Shown here: one piece after another, positions 34,757 to 45,858 of the stretch
Position numbering within the stretch: position 1 is the first letter of the stretch
How the letters are laid out: every line of letters begins with the position of its first letter
Source: Lasioglossum baleicum
Taxonomy: Eukaryota > Arthropoda > Insecta > Hymenoptera > Halictidae
Direction: 5' to 3'
DNA: 64,000 nt
Assembly: GCF_051020765.1 (NCBI RefSeq)
Contig: NC_134936.1
Span: 434,001-498,000 of the forward strand
Program-made: the position numbers and the translations under genes
The notes under the pieces: generated by a model
What the model saw: the letters and a program-made list of their open reading frames with translations, nothing else
The model's database searches: none
Told to the model about the DNA's origin: nothing

Positions 34757-37700
34757 GGGTCGGAACGGTTTCCCAAATGATAATCTCGGCCCGAATTTCG
34801 GAAACTAACGCGGAGAACGATTCCAAGTCTCGACCGTCTTTATTAATTATCGACGCGCAAATCGGTACGTACAGGGCACGAGCGTTAATAGATTCCGGAT
34901 CATCCATTTCGTTTGCTAATCGAGCGTTAATAAAAGCTGTCGGAAATCACGCGAAGTTAACAATCTCGGAGAGACCTTGCTACTTTCTGTTAGCAACCGG
35001 GGCCGTAGATAGAGCTTCGGAACAGGCAGAATTAAATATAACAATACGGAACGAAACTCGAAAAATTTTCGTCCGCGTTCTCGATAACCTTGTGAATCCA
35101 TTGTTACTAGGGATTGACGTAATAGCGCAATTCGGTATCGTTGTCGAATACCACCGGGGAAGCTGGTACTTCGCGTCGCGACCGAGAATCGAATTCCCTT
35201 TCGGTTCAATTTCGAACGAGCAACTTTGCTGCGGCCTGCAAATGTTATCGGGCGGCGAAAAAGAACAATTATGCGAATTCTTGGAAAAGGAACTCAGTGA
35301 CTTTGCCAAAGTACCGGGATTAACCACTTTGACTACTCACAGAATTGATGTGGGAGAGAATAGGCCTATTAAACAAAGGTACTATCCTGTCTCACCTATG
35401 GTACAGGAAGCGATTTACAAGGAGGTAGATTCGTTACTGGCCAACGATATTATTGAACCATCTGAAAGTGAATGGTCCAGTCCGGTAGTAATGGTGAAAA
35501 AACCCAACGGCAAATACCGATTTTGTCTAGATTTTCGCAAAGTCAATGCGGTTTCCAAGAAGGATGCGTACCCGCTACCGATAATGACGAGCATTCTCGA
35601 TAAATTACGCGCCGCGCGCTACATTTCCACTCTCGATCTGAGCCAGGCTTACTTCCAAATACCGCTAGAGAAAGACAGCCGTGAGATTACCGCGTTTACA
35701 GTCCCCGGAAAAGGGCTATTTCAATTTAAGCGAATGCCGTACGGACTCACAGGAGCACCGGCAACATTTCAGAGACTGTTGGATCGATTGATCGGTCCAG
35801 AAATGGAGCCACATGTTTTTGCGTATCTGGACGATATAATTATCGCAACAACAACTTTCGAAAAGCACCTCGAGTGGCTGCGTCGGGTATTAAATAAAAT
35901 AAAATCAGCTGGATTAATTATAAATCCCGAAAAATGCGAGTTCTGCAGGGAAGAAGTTCGGTACCTGGGATTTGTAGTGAGTCGCGAAGGGTTAAAAGTT
36001 GACGCGGATAAAATTGAACCCGTCTTGTCTTTCCCAGCTCCTAAGAATTTAAAACAGTTACGACGATTTCTCGGAATGGCTTCGTGGTATCGAAGATTTA
36101 TTCCGGATTTCGCGACTGTAGCGGAGCCCTTAAATATCTTACTACGGAAAGGCAAGACGTGGAAATGGGAGGACGGACAACAAACCGCCTTCGAAAAATT
36201 AAGATCGTTAGTGGCAACCGCGCCAACTCTCGCTTGTCCACATTTTGACATCCCATTCGTCCTGCAGACCGACGCAAGCACGGTAGGGCTCGGTGCAGTA
36301 CTGGTTCAAGAAATCGAGGGGGAGGAAAGGGTAGTCGCGTTCGCGAGCCGCTCGTTGAATTCCGCCGAACGAAAGTACTCCGCGACGGAATTAGAGTGTC
36401 TCGCTATCGTGTGGGCCGTGGAAAAATTTCGAGCATACCTCGAAGGGTATCATTTTACGATCATTACGGATCATAGTAGTTTGCGTTGGTTACGGCAATT
36501 GAAAAACCCTTCGGGAAGGCTCGCGCGGTGGGCATTACAACTGCTAGAGTATGATTTCGACATTACATACCGACAAGGAGCGTTAAATCACGTACCAGAC
36601 GCACTTTCGCGAATGTTCGAAGGAACAGAAGGAGAAGGGGAACAGATTCCGATAGTAGCCGCGACACAGTTAGACTGGCATGACGAGAGATTCAAAGTAG
36701 TAGAATCGAATCCGGAAAAATACCCCGACTGGTCAATTCGCGAGGGTAGGCTATATCACCGTCGTACCGACCCATTGATTTCGGAAATTCTTGGGGGAGA
36801 TTTAAATGAGTGGAAACTCGTAGTCCCGTTAGCCGAAAGAACCGAGATACTAAGAGAGGCATACGACGAAGTGCAAGCGGCGCACCTAGGGGTAGAGAAA
36901 ACATATCATCGCATCGCGACCAAGTATTATTGGCCGGGGATGTTTCGAACCGCCGTGGAATACGTGCGACGCTGCCCTACGTGCCAAGCTACGAAGGTGG
37001 AACAATCCCTCCCCTCCGGGCTCATGGGAAGGCGTCGCATCGCAGCACCATGGATGGTCGTAGCCACTGATATAATGGGCCCGCTTCCACCCAGTCGTGC
37101 TGGATTCTCGTATCTCTTAGTAATGCAAGATTTATTCACGAAATGGGTTGAATGTTGCCCCCTCCGTAGAGCCACGGGACCGAAAATTTCCGAAGTATTA
37201 GAAGATCAAATATTTTCGCGATGGGGAACCCCCGACGTATTACTAACAGACAACGGTACCGAATTTGTCAATAAGGCCATTCACGAATTGGCAGAAGATT
37301 ACGGGATAACAATCGCGACAACTCCGCCGTACCATCCCCAAGCAAATCCCGTCGAACGGGTTAATAGGACATTGAAAACAATGATCGTCGCGTATATCGG
37401 AAAAGACCATCGCGATTGGTATGCGAATATCTCGAAATTTCGATTCGCATACAATACCGCACACCACACAGTACTGCAAACATCGCCAGCGTTCTTAAAC
37501 TTCGGACGAGAGCCGAGACCTGCAAAATGTTGTCGAGCGGAACAGGAACCGCCGGTAGATCTCGAAGTATCGTTCACAGGAGAGTGGAGGGATCGCATGA
37601 CTCACCTCGCGACCCTACGACATTGGGTAACCGAAAATCTGGATAGGGCGTACGAAACGCAATCGCGGTATTACAATCTACGGCATAGGGACACGCGTTT

Positions 37701-38130
37701 TGAGGTAGGGGACTTAGTGCTGCGACGAAATCGCGTATTGTCATCCGCAGCGCAGAACATAGCTGCGAAATTATGTCCGAAATACGCCGGACCGTTGCGA
37801 ATTGCGAAAAAACTTTCGACGGTAGTTTACGGCCTGACCACAATGGAAGGCAAAGACGTAGGAAAAGCACACGTGTCAGACCTTAAGACGTACACCCCGC
37901 CGAAGCAGAGCGAGGAAGAACAACTCGATGCGACAACGGAATCAATTACAGATGCAGAATCTCGAGGTGAATCCGGAGGTGCGGAATCAGTACCGCCAAA
38001 TCGACTCCGACATCGAGTCGATAGAGAAAACTCTCGAAGGTCTCGAGTTGGCTCTCCGACCGCCAACCAAGGCCGGCGCGGAAGTCCCGGTCGACGACTT
38101 ACTAGGACCACTAGTCGAAGCGGAAAGTAA
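34714..38130 (+). CDS. pol: Gypsy-1 Pol (protease, RT, RNase H, integrase)
   Basis: 1138 residues. Aspartic protease with LIDSGSS (D60); RT with CLDFRKVNAV and YLDD at 371-374; RNase H with D520; integrase with an HHCC zinc module (H724 to C754/C757) and the catalytic triad D786, D846, E881; then a basic GPY/F-type C-terminal region (KYAGPLRIAKKL). The protease-RT-RNase H-integrase order is that of Gypsy (Metaviridae). The frame is -1 to gag and opens at the ATG directly after a TAA, so the overlap is only 43 bases. GGAAAAC at 34729-34735 could be a weak slip site, or translation could restart at the ATG. It is uninterrupted, with all catalytic residues present. Confidence 0.95.
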   Translation: MRSEVGKLPTEPLVGVGTVSQMIISARISETNAENDSKSRPSLLIIDAQIGTYRARALIDSGSSISFANRALIKAVGNHAKLTISERPCYFLLATGAVDRASEQAELNITIRNETRKIFVRVLDNLVNPLLLGIDVIAQFGIVVEYHRGSWYFASRPRIEFPFGSISNEQLCCGLQMLSGGEKEQLCEFLEKELSDFAKVPGLTTLTTHRIDVGENRPIKQRYYPVSPMVQEAIYKEVDSLLANDIIEPSESEWSSPVVMVKKPNGKYRFCLDFRKVNAVSKKDAYPLPIMTSILDKLRAARYISTLDLSQAYFQIPLEKDSREITAFTVPGKGLFQFKRMPYGLTGAPATFQRLLDRLIGPEMEPHVFAYLDDIIIATTTFEKHLEWLRRVLNKIKSAGLIINPEKCEFCREEVRYLGFVVSREGLKVDADKIEPVLSFPAPKNLKQLRRFLGMASWYRRFIPDFATVAEPLNILLRKGKTWKWEDGQQTAFEKLRSLVATAPTLACPHFDIPFVLQTDASTVGLGAVLVQEIEGEERVVAFASRSLNSAERKYSATELECLAIVWAVEKFRAYLEGYHFTIITDHSSLRWLRQLKNPSGRLARWALQLLEYDFDITYRQGALNHVPDALSRMFEGTEGEGEQIPIVAATQLDWHDERFKVVESNPEKYPDWSIREGRLYHRRTDPLISEILGGDLNEWKLVVPLAERTEILREAYDEVQAAHLGVEKTYHRIATKYYWPGMFRTAVEYVRRCPTCQATKVEQSLPSGLMGRRRIAAPWMVVATDIMGPLPPSRAGFSYLLVMQDLFTKWVECCPLRRATGPKISEVLEDQIFSRWGTPDVLLTDNGTEFVNKAIHELAEDYGITIATTPPYHPQANPVERVNRTLKTMIVAYIGKDHRDWYANISKFRFAYNTAHHTVLQTSPAFLNFGREPRPAKCCRAEQEPPVDLEVSFTGEWRDRMTHLATLRHWVTENLDRAYETQSRYYNLRHRDTRFEVGDLVLRRNRVLSSAAQNIAAKLCPKYAGPLRIAKKLSTVVYGLTTMEGKDVGKAHVSDLKTYTPPKQSEEEQLDATTESITDAESRGESGGAESVPPNRLRHRVDRENSRRSRVGSPTANQGRRGSPGRRLTRTTSRSGK

Positions 38131-38776
38131 CTTGGCGTTACTCCTCACTCCCGAACCGGTCACGGTGGAAAAGGGTACCATGACGGAAGTACCACGCGAC
38201 GAACCCGAAGAAGGGGCCTTGATAATTCGGCCGGAACTGGATAGTTGCTACCAGGCGGTGGCAACCGACTTTGGCAAGGCTCTCCAACACCTGAGGGCCT
38301 TGAGGGCATACTTCCGCCAACCTCCAAAAACGGAGCCTAAATGCCCCGTTTGTGAGGCCAGACGAGCAGCCCCGTACGGACTCACGGGAACAGCCCCAAG
38401 AAGGGAGGAATTGCCAGTCTCGGCCCCCGCACCGTCGGCGCGACCACCGACACCGGATCGACCCCAGCAAGCGGCCGCGGAGGTACCGGAGTACCACAAA
38501 CCCCGCCGCCAGCTTCCGAACTGGAAGCAGTTCGAAGCAAAAATGGAAGGGACGAGCGCCAGCAGGGCCAAAGATCCGGACGCCTGCTGGAATTGCGGCG
38601 AATATGGCCACGTCCGCAGCCAGTGCAATAAGAGAGTGGAGGAACACTGTTTTAAATGCGGCCAGCCCGGCAAGTCGGTGCGCACGTGTCCGACGTGCGG
38701 GCCTGCTTGGCGCATAATGAACGAAGAATACCGCGCGAAAATCGGGGCTCCAAAAAGGGAATACCGCGAAATATAA
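37928..38776 (+). CDS. Gypsy-1 ORF3, zinc-knuckle protein
   Basis: 282 residues in the +1 frame relative to pol, overlapping its end by 203 bases. A predicted coiled-coil-like segment with regular Leu/Ile (IDSDIESIEKTLEGLELAL, about 25-43) opens the protein. A CPVCEARRAAPYGLTG cluster lies near 140, followed by a proline/alanine-rich linker. Two zinc knuckles close it: CWNCGEYGHVRSQC (canonical CCHC) and CFKCGQPGKSVRTC (histidine lost), then CPTCG. There is no signal peptide or membrane segment, so it is not an envelope protein. By composition it is a second nucleic-acid-binding, nucleocapsid-like protein; its role is unknown. Confidence 0.82.
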   Translation: MRQRNQLQMQNLEVNPEVRNQYRQIDSDIESIEKTLEGLELALRPPTKAGAEVPVDDLLGPLVEAESNLALLLTPEPVTVEKGTMTEVPRDEPEEGALIIRPELDSCYQAVATDFGKALQHLRALRAYFRQPPKTEPKCPVCEARRAAPYGLTGTAPRREELPVSAPAPSARPPTPDRPQQAAAEVPEYHKPRRQLPNWKQFEAKMEGTSASRAKDPDACWNCGEYGHVRSQCNKRVEEHCFKCGQPGKSVRTCPTCGPAWRIMNEEYRAKIGAPKREYREI

Positions 38777-39292
38777 AATCGGGAGGAACACTACCGACTC
38801 CTGGAACCACTTCGGTCTCCTAAAGATTTCGTTATAATACCGCCAAAAAGAGCGAGCACGATTATTTTCCTCAAGGACATTTTTTTTTGTTAGTTCCACG
38901 CGTCGGCGAATTGTTGTTTTTTGTTGGACCGTCCAGATTGTTAGTTCCGAGGAGATATCGCTAAGTGTAAATCCGCAGCAGCGGAAAGTTGACAGTCCCG
39001 ACCGTTAGGCGGGAATAAATAAAATTTTATATTTTCGTATGTAACAGGTAGTAACATTCATTGCGAGTTTGCGAACCTTCTCCCTCCGTTTTTGTGTAGT
39101 GAACAGGTCTCGTCCGAAGTAGAAGGAAAAAGCATGAAGAAGATAGCGGTTATCGAAGGGTAAGAATTGGGTATGTGTTTGTCCACTGGTGGAGGCTCTA
39201 CTGTAAAGGTCGACTTCCGAAGGGAATGCTTTTATTTGGCGAGCCATAAAGTCACAGAGTCGACAAGCCACGGGGCAGTCCGGTCCATTTTT
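38777..39292 (+). other. Gypsy-1 region between ORF3 and polypurine tract
   Basis: About 515 non-coding bases including T-rich runs and ending in the G-rich tract. No further ORF is supported. Confidence 0.6.
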
Positions 39293-39305
39293 AAGGGGGG
39301 GGGAG
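39293..39305 (+). promoter_or_regulatory. Gypsy-1 polypurine tract
   Basis: AAGGGGGGGGGAG immediately before the 3' LTR, the expected primer position for plus-strand DNA synthesis. Confidence 0.9.
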
Positions 39306-39306
39306 T

Positions 39307-41160
39307 TGTGACGTTGCAAGCGTGCGACGTCACTTCGCCGTTTGAACTCGGTCAAACAGCCGAATTACGTGTGGACCGGACCGACCTTTTTCGGTTACGT
39401 AAGCCACCCGCAGGCCATAGGAGCACTCCGAGAGGAAAATCTTCCGATTTCGTGCACCGTACTAATGCCATCTGTTGTGCGTACGGAGTACGACGTTTCA
39501 GGCAATTATCGACCCTAAAGAAAGCGTACGAGTCCGAAAAGGTGCCGAAGGATCAAATACCGAATAAAAGGATGGCCAACGAACAAATCCGGCGCCGGAA
39601 GCAGCAAAACAAGTCACCACACACGGGCGAACAAACCCGGAGGCGCCGTCGTGGGACGAAGAGATCCTATAGCGAACAACAGCATGCCCGAGTCCCGCCG
39701 CCGTCTCATCCCGCTCAACTAGGATCTCAGCGTGGGTGGTGTGTCGAATTGGCTGCCGAGGATTATGCGAACCGCTCGCCGAGGGCGAGCGGGAATTCAA
39801 AGGTCGCGGTAAATTAAGTGGTCGCGTAAAGTCTGGGGCCCTAGGACTTTTTCGTAGTTGCGATCCTGCGACAACCTAGTCGCGTTGCGTACGGCACCTA
39901 TCGGAAAATTCGGCAATACGCTCAGAGTGGGGGGAACCAGGATCGATGCGTTCCGTCGATGCGGATCGAGGAACCACTGTCGCACAGAGGCTCCTCGAGT
40001 AGAGTCACGTTTTCGCTTTACCGAATCTCGCCCTTTCCAAATACCGAGTACCGATCAGTTTCGCGTCGCGGGTGGCTTGACTTCGGTTTTCGACTCAGCG
40101 CGGAATTTGGGACGAGGGACGATAGCCTAAGGGTCCAGAAGTCCGGTGCTAAAGGCCTGAGAGAAATATCGTCAACGGTAAGTCGATTCTGTGATTCCTC
40201 GATTCGTTAATCGTGGTGGCTCGTGTTATTCGCGCGAGGACGACACGTGTTCGTCTCGTCCTCGGAGATTTCGTAAGAGCCGAGGCGCAGGGCGCCTCGA
40301 GCCTTCGCTCGCGTCCTTCTGAAGGACGCTGTGAGCCTTCGCGACAAGAGTTCCCTTAATTGCGTAAATCGGAAGTCTTCCTCGGGAGTTGTGTCGGTAT
40401 CGAATAAGTCTCGAATAGTCTTCGGTTCGGATAGTCGGCGACGATAGAAGCGTAGGCGGAATTACGCGTGAACCGCGGCGGTCTACGCGCCTTGAATCCC
40501 GCGTACGGCCGTGGATTATCCATCGCACGTCGGCAATTTCGCTTCGCCTCGGACTCTCGCGACAGTCGTAGGAATTGCGCCGTTCATCCGCGCCTCGCGG
40601 AATCTTGTATCGACGAACAAATCGTATATTGTACCGTAGCATCGTACGTCCGCGATAGAATCACGATAGACTAACGCGCTCAGCGAACGATCATCTTCCG
40701 CTAAAGTGTACAAGGAGCGCGGGCTCCCGGTTCGCGGCCTCGTGGCCGCTCGCCTGTATCTTTTACTTTCGTGACCATTAAAGATTAAGAGCCAATTCCG
40801 TTTGTTGATTCTTCACCTGCGAGATCCGTCCTGCCGTGAGGGCTGTCCCCGTTATCTCCTGCGCTCGAATCATCTGGCCGTTCGCGTCATTATTTCAGAC
40901 CGCGTTTCGTGGAGGCTTGACTCTCGGACTCGGCTTCCCCGAGTTCGAGGTCACCATCGTGTTTCGCGTGGTATTTTCTAAATACCTGGCGCCCGAACTA
41001 TCGTCGCGTTGTTCGTTCAAGCCTCCATCGAGTTCCGCCTTTGCACCGAGAGGACCGTGTCCGCACGGCCTCGCACGGCCCGGTCTCAGAGCCTATAAAA
41101 TCTCGGGGTTGACCGTTTTTCGTCGGCCATAAAACCGTTCGAAAAAGGGACAACGTCGCA
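39307..41160 (+). repeat. Gypsy-1 3' LTR
   Basis: 1854 bp, the same length as the 5' LTR, with about four substitutions visible (for example ATAAGAGC/ATAGGAGC and GAACATATC/GAACAAATC). Confidence 0.94.
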
Positions 41161-41170
41161 ATATATATAT

Positions 41171-42886
41171 TGTGACGTTGCAAGCCTGCGACGTCACTTC
41201 TCCGTTTGAGAAACGGTCAATAACCGTATCGGGAGTGGACCGGACCGACCGTTAGTGATTACGGAAACCACCCGCAAGATTGAGCGCTCCTTAAGGAAGT
41301 TATTAAGATCGAAGATCGCTCCTAATGCCATCTGTTACACGCGCCGAGAGTGGCCACTTTCAGGAACGTGCCTAGGGAGCGACAAATACCGACAATGCGC
41401 CCCGCATCATAGGATCAGCCGACGACGAACTATTGGCCATAATCAAAAACATTCCGGATCCGGAGAAGTAGCAAGGGGCACCGCTGCACACGAGCTAATA
41501 AACTCGGAGGCGACGATCTGGGACAAAGGAGCCGCCACTGCAGGTCAGCAGCTATTTGGTGGTCCCGCCGTCGTCTCACCTGGCTACAGACAGCTCCGGC
41601 GGCAGGGTGGTGCGGAGGAGCGCCTCGGAGGATTGATCCTCCCCGGTTGTCGTAAGACGATCGGTAGTTGGTGTTGGAAAGGTCGGGGGCCCGACGACCT
41701 GTTCTGATAGTTCGATCCTGCGGCTAGTCGTAGTCGCGTTGCGGGTGCGCCCCTAGGGAATTTCGGTAGGGCGAAAGGAGTGGGGAGATCGAGAATCGAA
41801 GCGCTCCGTCGAGGCAAATCCGCGGATCACTGTCATGCTGGTTATCGAGTAGACGAGTCGTTTCCATAGATCCATCGAACTTCCGAGGTCCGAATTCCGT
41901 AGTACAACGGACACGCGACGCGGGTGGTTATTTCCGAGCGAGCGTAGGAACCGAAGGCAGAATTACCGGCCTGAAGTAGGAGTCCGGCGAGCCTACGTCT
42001 ACCACGGTAAGTCGACAAGTGATCCTCGGTCGTATTTTAGTGTTGGCTCGATATCTAGTGCGAGGACGAGGCGAGTGCGTATCGTCCTCGAACAATTGGT
42101 GATAGCCGAGGCATTTGGCCTTGTGCTTGGTGCTCGCGTTCTCTTGGAGAACGCTGTGAGCCTTTTCGAACCGTCTCCCCTTCGATTCGTCGGAAGTCTT
42201 CCTTAAGGAGCCGCGTCGGAAAAGGATAGTTTCGATATTAGCGAATTCGGTAAAGTACCGTTCAGTGCGCTCGTCAATCTCGCGACAGTCCGTCGAAACT
42301 GCGCCGTACATATGCGTCCCGCGAATTCTCGTCTCTCGCGAGACTTGCATTGTACCGTCGTACCGTACTTTCTAGAATCGCGAAATCTCAACTAACGCGC
42401 TCCGCGATCGAAGATCCATCGCAAAAGTGTATTAGGAGCGCGGGCTCCCGGGTTGCGGCCACGTGGCCGCCCACCTGTAATTTATCATTTGACACCGAAT
42501 AAATTAGTTCGAGCCATAATCGTTTCGAGTTTATTTCCGACCTGCGAGAAACGTCCTGCCGCGAGGGCTGTCCCCGTTATCCACTGTGTCCGAACTCCTG
42601 GCCGTTCGTGTCGTAGAATTCTGTCGGCGATTGCGAGAAGAGTCGAAGCTCGTGTTCGACTTCCGCGAACACGAGACTTTGGTGTTCTTTAGTGCGGTAC
42701 TTCCGAGTACCTGGCGCCCGAACAATTGTTCAGTTAGTGTTCCCTTCGAGTATTCTCGTCAATCGCATTTGTCCCGAGAGGACCGTGTCCGCGCGGCAGC
42801 GCACGGCCCGTCCTCAGCGACTGTAAATTCTCGGGGTTGACCCCTTTCGCCGGTCAGAAAGCCGAGCGAAAAGAGGCAACGTCACA
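41171..42886 (+). repeat. Solo LTR of a Gypsy family related to Gypsy-1
   Basis: 1716 bp from TGTGACGTTGCAAGCC to CAACGTCACA, flanked by ATAT (41167-41170 and 42887-42890). It follows the Gypsy-1 LTR blocks in order (for example GTGGACCGGACCGACC, GAGCGCGGGCTCCCGG, GAGGGCTGTCCCCGTTAT) but is clearly diverged. No internal region is present, as expected after recombination between two LTRs. Confidence 0.9.
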
Positions 42887-42890
42887 ATAT

Positions 42891-42921
<31 letters not shown>

Positions 42922-43277
42922 CAGGGTGTCCCAAAATTCGTGAAAATCCCGCAAGGGGGTGGTTCCTGAGACCATTTTAAGCAACATTTTCCTTTGCAAA
43001 AATGTTATCCGCGGCTTTGTTTAGGAGTTATTAACGAAAAACACGGACCAATCAGAGCGCGACCTAGACGCGAGTTGGCAAAGTCGGCCCTGCGCGCCAA
43101 CTGTCTATTGGCCGACTGTGGCAACTCATGTCTAGATAGCGCTCTGATTGGTCCGTGTTTTTCGTTAATAATTCCTAAACAAAGCCGCGGATAACATTTT
43201 TGCAAAGGAAAATGTCGCTTGAAATGGTCTCAGGAACCACCCCCTTTCGGGATTTTCACGAATTTTGGGACACCCTG
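42922..43277. mobile_element. 356-bp MITE with CAGGGTGTCCCA ends
   Basis: Terminal inverted repeats of about 150 bp start CAGGGTGTCCCAAAATTCG and are flanked by TA. The arms share GGAGTTATTAACGAAAAACA with the 2.6-kb element at 23534-26159. It inserted in the (AT)n tract. Confidence 0.88.
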
Positions 43278-43558
43278 TATATATATATATATATAATGAC
43301 ATAGGATTATATTATATATAATATACATACATTTACATTGTCTATAATATACATACATTCATATTATATTTTTGTATATAATATATTAGGACCTTGAATA
43401 AGTTCTCGCTGTTTCTTCAAAGATGGCAGTAGCAGTAGCCCGTTCGTGAAATTTCGAATGGTAACACACATGCAAAGCAGTAGTGTATCTAACCTTAAAT
43501 TTCAGTGTATGGTAGTTCACTTTAGTGTAAACAAAGTAATTTTTTCTTAGTTCTGAAA

Positions 43559-43665
43559 ATGTCTACTTTTGTGCCAAATAAAGTGTATTTGCGGGGAATT
43601 TTATTGCACTACTTTATTCAAAAGAAATCTGCAGCTGAAGCACATAGAATTCTTGTTGAGACTTA
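43559..43665 (+). pseudogene. Mariner transposase, 5' part
   Basis: It begins with ATG and codes for the first 35 residues of the helix-turn-helix region (LLHYFIQKKSAAEAHRIL). It is cut by the Harbinger insertion in the middle of a codon. The frame continues exactly at 61216, on the other side of the insertion and its TTA duplicate. Confidence 0.9.
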
Positions 43666-43925
43666 GGCCGTCCACACACGGGTCGATTGTAATCGCGTCG
43701 TGAAGTTCGTACGTCTTGCTCGTCATGTACGATTCATGCGACGGACGCGATTGGCGTCCACACACGGGTCGATTGTAATGGAGTCGTGAAGTTTGCACGT
43801 CTTGATCGTCGTATGTTTCATGCGACGGACGCGATTGGCGTCCATACACGGGTCGATTGTAATCGCGTCGTGAAGTTCGTACGTCATGATCGTCATGTAC
43901 GATTCATTTCACGGACGCGATTGCC
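43666..43925. repeat. Three tandem subterminal repeats of Harbinger
   Basis: About 86-bp units, each beginning ACACGGGTCGATTGTAATCG and including GCGACGGACGCGATTG. The right end of the element has related single units near 60440-60610 and 61080-61212. Such clusters often serve as transposase-binding sites; this is inferred. Confidence 0.75.
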
Positions 43926-43989
43926 ATTTGCACACGGGTCGATTGCTGTCGATTTGTGTTTTTCACACATCAAGAAACACGTTTTCATT

Positions 43990-44397
43990 TTAAAAAAAAA
44001 CTTAAAAAAAAATTAAACCGACTTCGAAAAAACGCACTAAAAAGTATAAAAAAGTGTGAAATAAAAAAAAAACTATTTAAAAAGAAAAAACGCACTAAAA
44101 AGTATAAAATAATTTCCATTTAATTTATGTGAATACACACGAACTTAAATACAATACAATCTTTTTGGAGGCGGCGCAAATATATTATTTAAATATAAAT
44201 ATATTAGTATTTAGAAGAATTAAGGATTTTCGTAATTTCAAGTGTCGAAAATTTTCAATTTTGCGCTGCCTCCGAAAAGATTGTATTGTATTTAAGTTCG
44301 TATGTATTCACATAAATTAAATGGAAATTATTTTATACTTTTTAGAGCGTTTTTTATTTTTAAATAGTTTTTTTTTATTTCACACTTTTTTATACTT
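43990..44397. repeat. Inverted-repeat element inside Harbinger, interrupted by Gypsy-2
   Basis: The left arm runs from about 43990 through CCGACTTCGAAAAAACGC to GGAGGCGGCGCAAA. The right arm returns from TTTGCGCTGCCTCC to 44397. It continues beyond Gypsy-2 at 56668-56710 (ACGTTTTTTCGAAGTCGG), so the Gypsy insertion lies in the right arm. Confidence 0.8.
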
Positions 44398-45320
44398 TGT
44401 AACGGTTCTGCTCCCGACGGATGTGTCGCCGCGACGTCGTACTCTCTCGTGCTGCGATAGCTCGTCGTGCCAGGGTCGTGAATCGGCGAGAGAATCGACG
44501 GAAGCTGAAATTGGACGAAGTGCGCGGGGCGTGAAATAACGACAGCGGGTTTATGTACTTTCGGGCTCACTATACGCACGTTCGCGAGCTAGGTGTGCGT
44601 ACAAGTCGTGTTACCGGGCCGTGCTTCTACTGGTGTTTACTACGTGAACATTTATCGCGGCGCGACGCGATCGCGTACACCTGGTGCAAGGTTTCGACGG
44701 TTGGGTTCGGAAGGAACGGTTCAGGAAACCCGGCCACGAGTTGGGAAACTCCTCGTGGCGGTTCTACGGCAAATGTAGAGGATGCTGCCCCTACATTTAA
44801 TCGTCTCCGGATGCTGTCGGAGTTCTCGGGATGCTGCCCGAGACGGGTGTTCGGGATGCTGCCCGAACGACAGAGAAGGATGCTGCCCTCTCTGTTTGGC
44901 GTGCTTGCTGTCACGCCGGTAGGAAACGCCGGTGTCGAGGAGGCCGATGCTGCGGACAGCTCGACGACGAGCGTGGGAAAATAGGAAAGTACCAGTAACA
45001 CTTACCGATACTTTGGGATGTGCCCAGGATGCTGCCCAGGCTGGAAAAGAGGCCCGTGCCTCGTTTGCATCGCCTTTTATAGGCGAGGATTCGTGGTGGG
45101 GGAATGGTGTGTAGGAAACGGATGTGTGACGTCGAGTTTCCGTCTTCCTCAAGATGGCGGAACCTCGGCGTCCGTTTCCCGCCGAATATGGTTTGGAGCG
45201 CGGGACCGCGCATCGTAGCGCGTCGTATACCGACGGCGCGTTCGGTGATCTTCGGCGTCGCTCGGTTATGTTCGGCGTGTGTCTCCTAGTGACAGGCCTG
45301 CACCGTACAGGTCTGTTACA
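44398..45320 (-). repeat. Gypsy-2 3' LTR
   Basis: 923 bp with ends TGTAAC...GTTACA. It contains a series of GGATGCTGCCC repeats (about 44778-44890 and 45027-45040). The polypurine tract CCGATGGGGGAGGGGGG on the minus strand (about 45321-45337) adjoins it. Confidence 0.94.
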
Positions 45321-45858
45321 CCCCCCTCCCCCATCGGAACAGCGAACGTGCGTGAGCGAGCACCCTTTTATTGGAGAGAAACAAGAGAGAACACCGAATA
45401 CAGCAGATGGTTGTGTCGTGACATCGTGTACGCATCTGAAACGCAGGGAATGGAGCGGGGGTTGTGAATAAGACAACACAAGGAATTGGTTTCCACACAG
45501 ACAAACGTAGTTGGTTATATTCACACATAGTTAATCAAAATTTCAACACCATTACATTTATAGCCTGGTTGGACTGGTTCCCGTCGTCGTGCCGGCGGTT
45601 GTCGGCGAAGAGAAAAAAAAACAAACCGCAACTGAGTGATTATTCGCGAGTCACTACCTAACTATTAATGATGCGAGGAAAACGGAACTCGCGTTGCAGA
45701 GCGCTGCCGAGGGAAAAAAAAAGAAAGAGCTTCTGGCGCTACTGTTTGGTCAGCCCGCGGTAGCTGCCGCGGTGCGTGACACAATGTATAAAAAAATATG
45801 ACGTATGAGAGGAACGACTACCGTTTATGACCCTCCCCGGCGCGGGGTTCGTGTTCAT

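Larger units (their letters stand above)
30855..41160 (+). mobile_element. Complete Gypsy LTR retrotransposon (Gypsy-1)
   Basis: 10.3 kb with 1854-bp LTRs, a tRNA-Lys-type primer site, three overlapping ORFs and a polypurine tract. It is flanked by ATAT on each side (30851-30854 and 41161-41164). I see about four differences between the LTRs, so the insertion is recent. No env-like ORF with a membrane segment is present; a zinc-knuckle ORF occupies that position. Confidence 0.95.

Noticed and set aside
37928..38776. Envelope gene in Gypsy-1
   Set aside because: No signal peptide, membrane segment or cleavage site; zinc knuckles indicate a nucleic-acid-binding protein.
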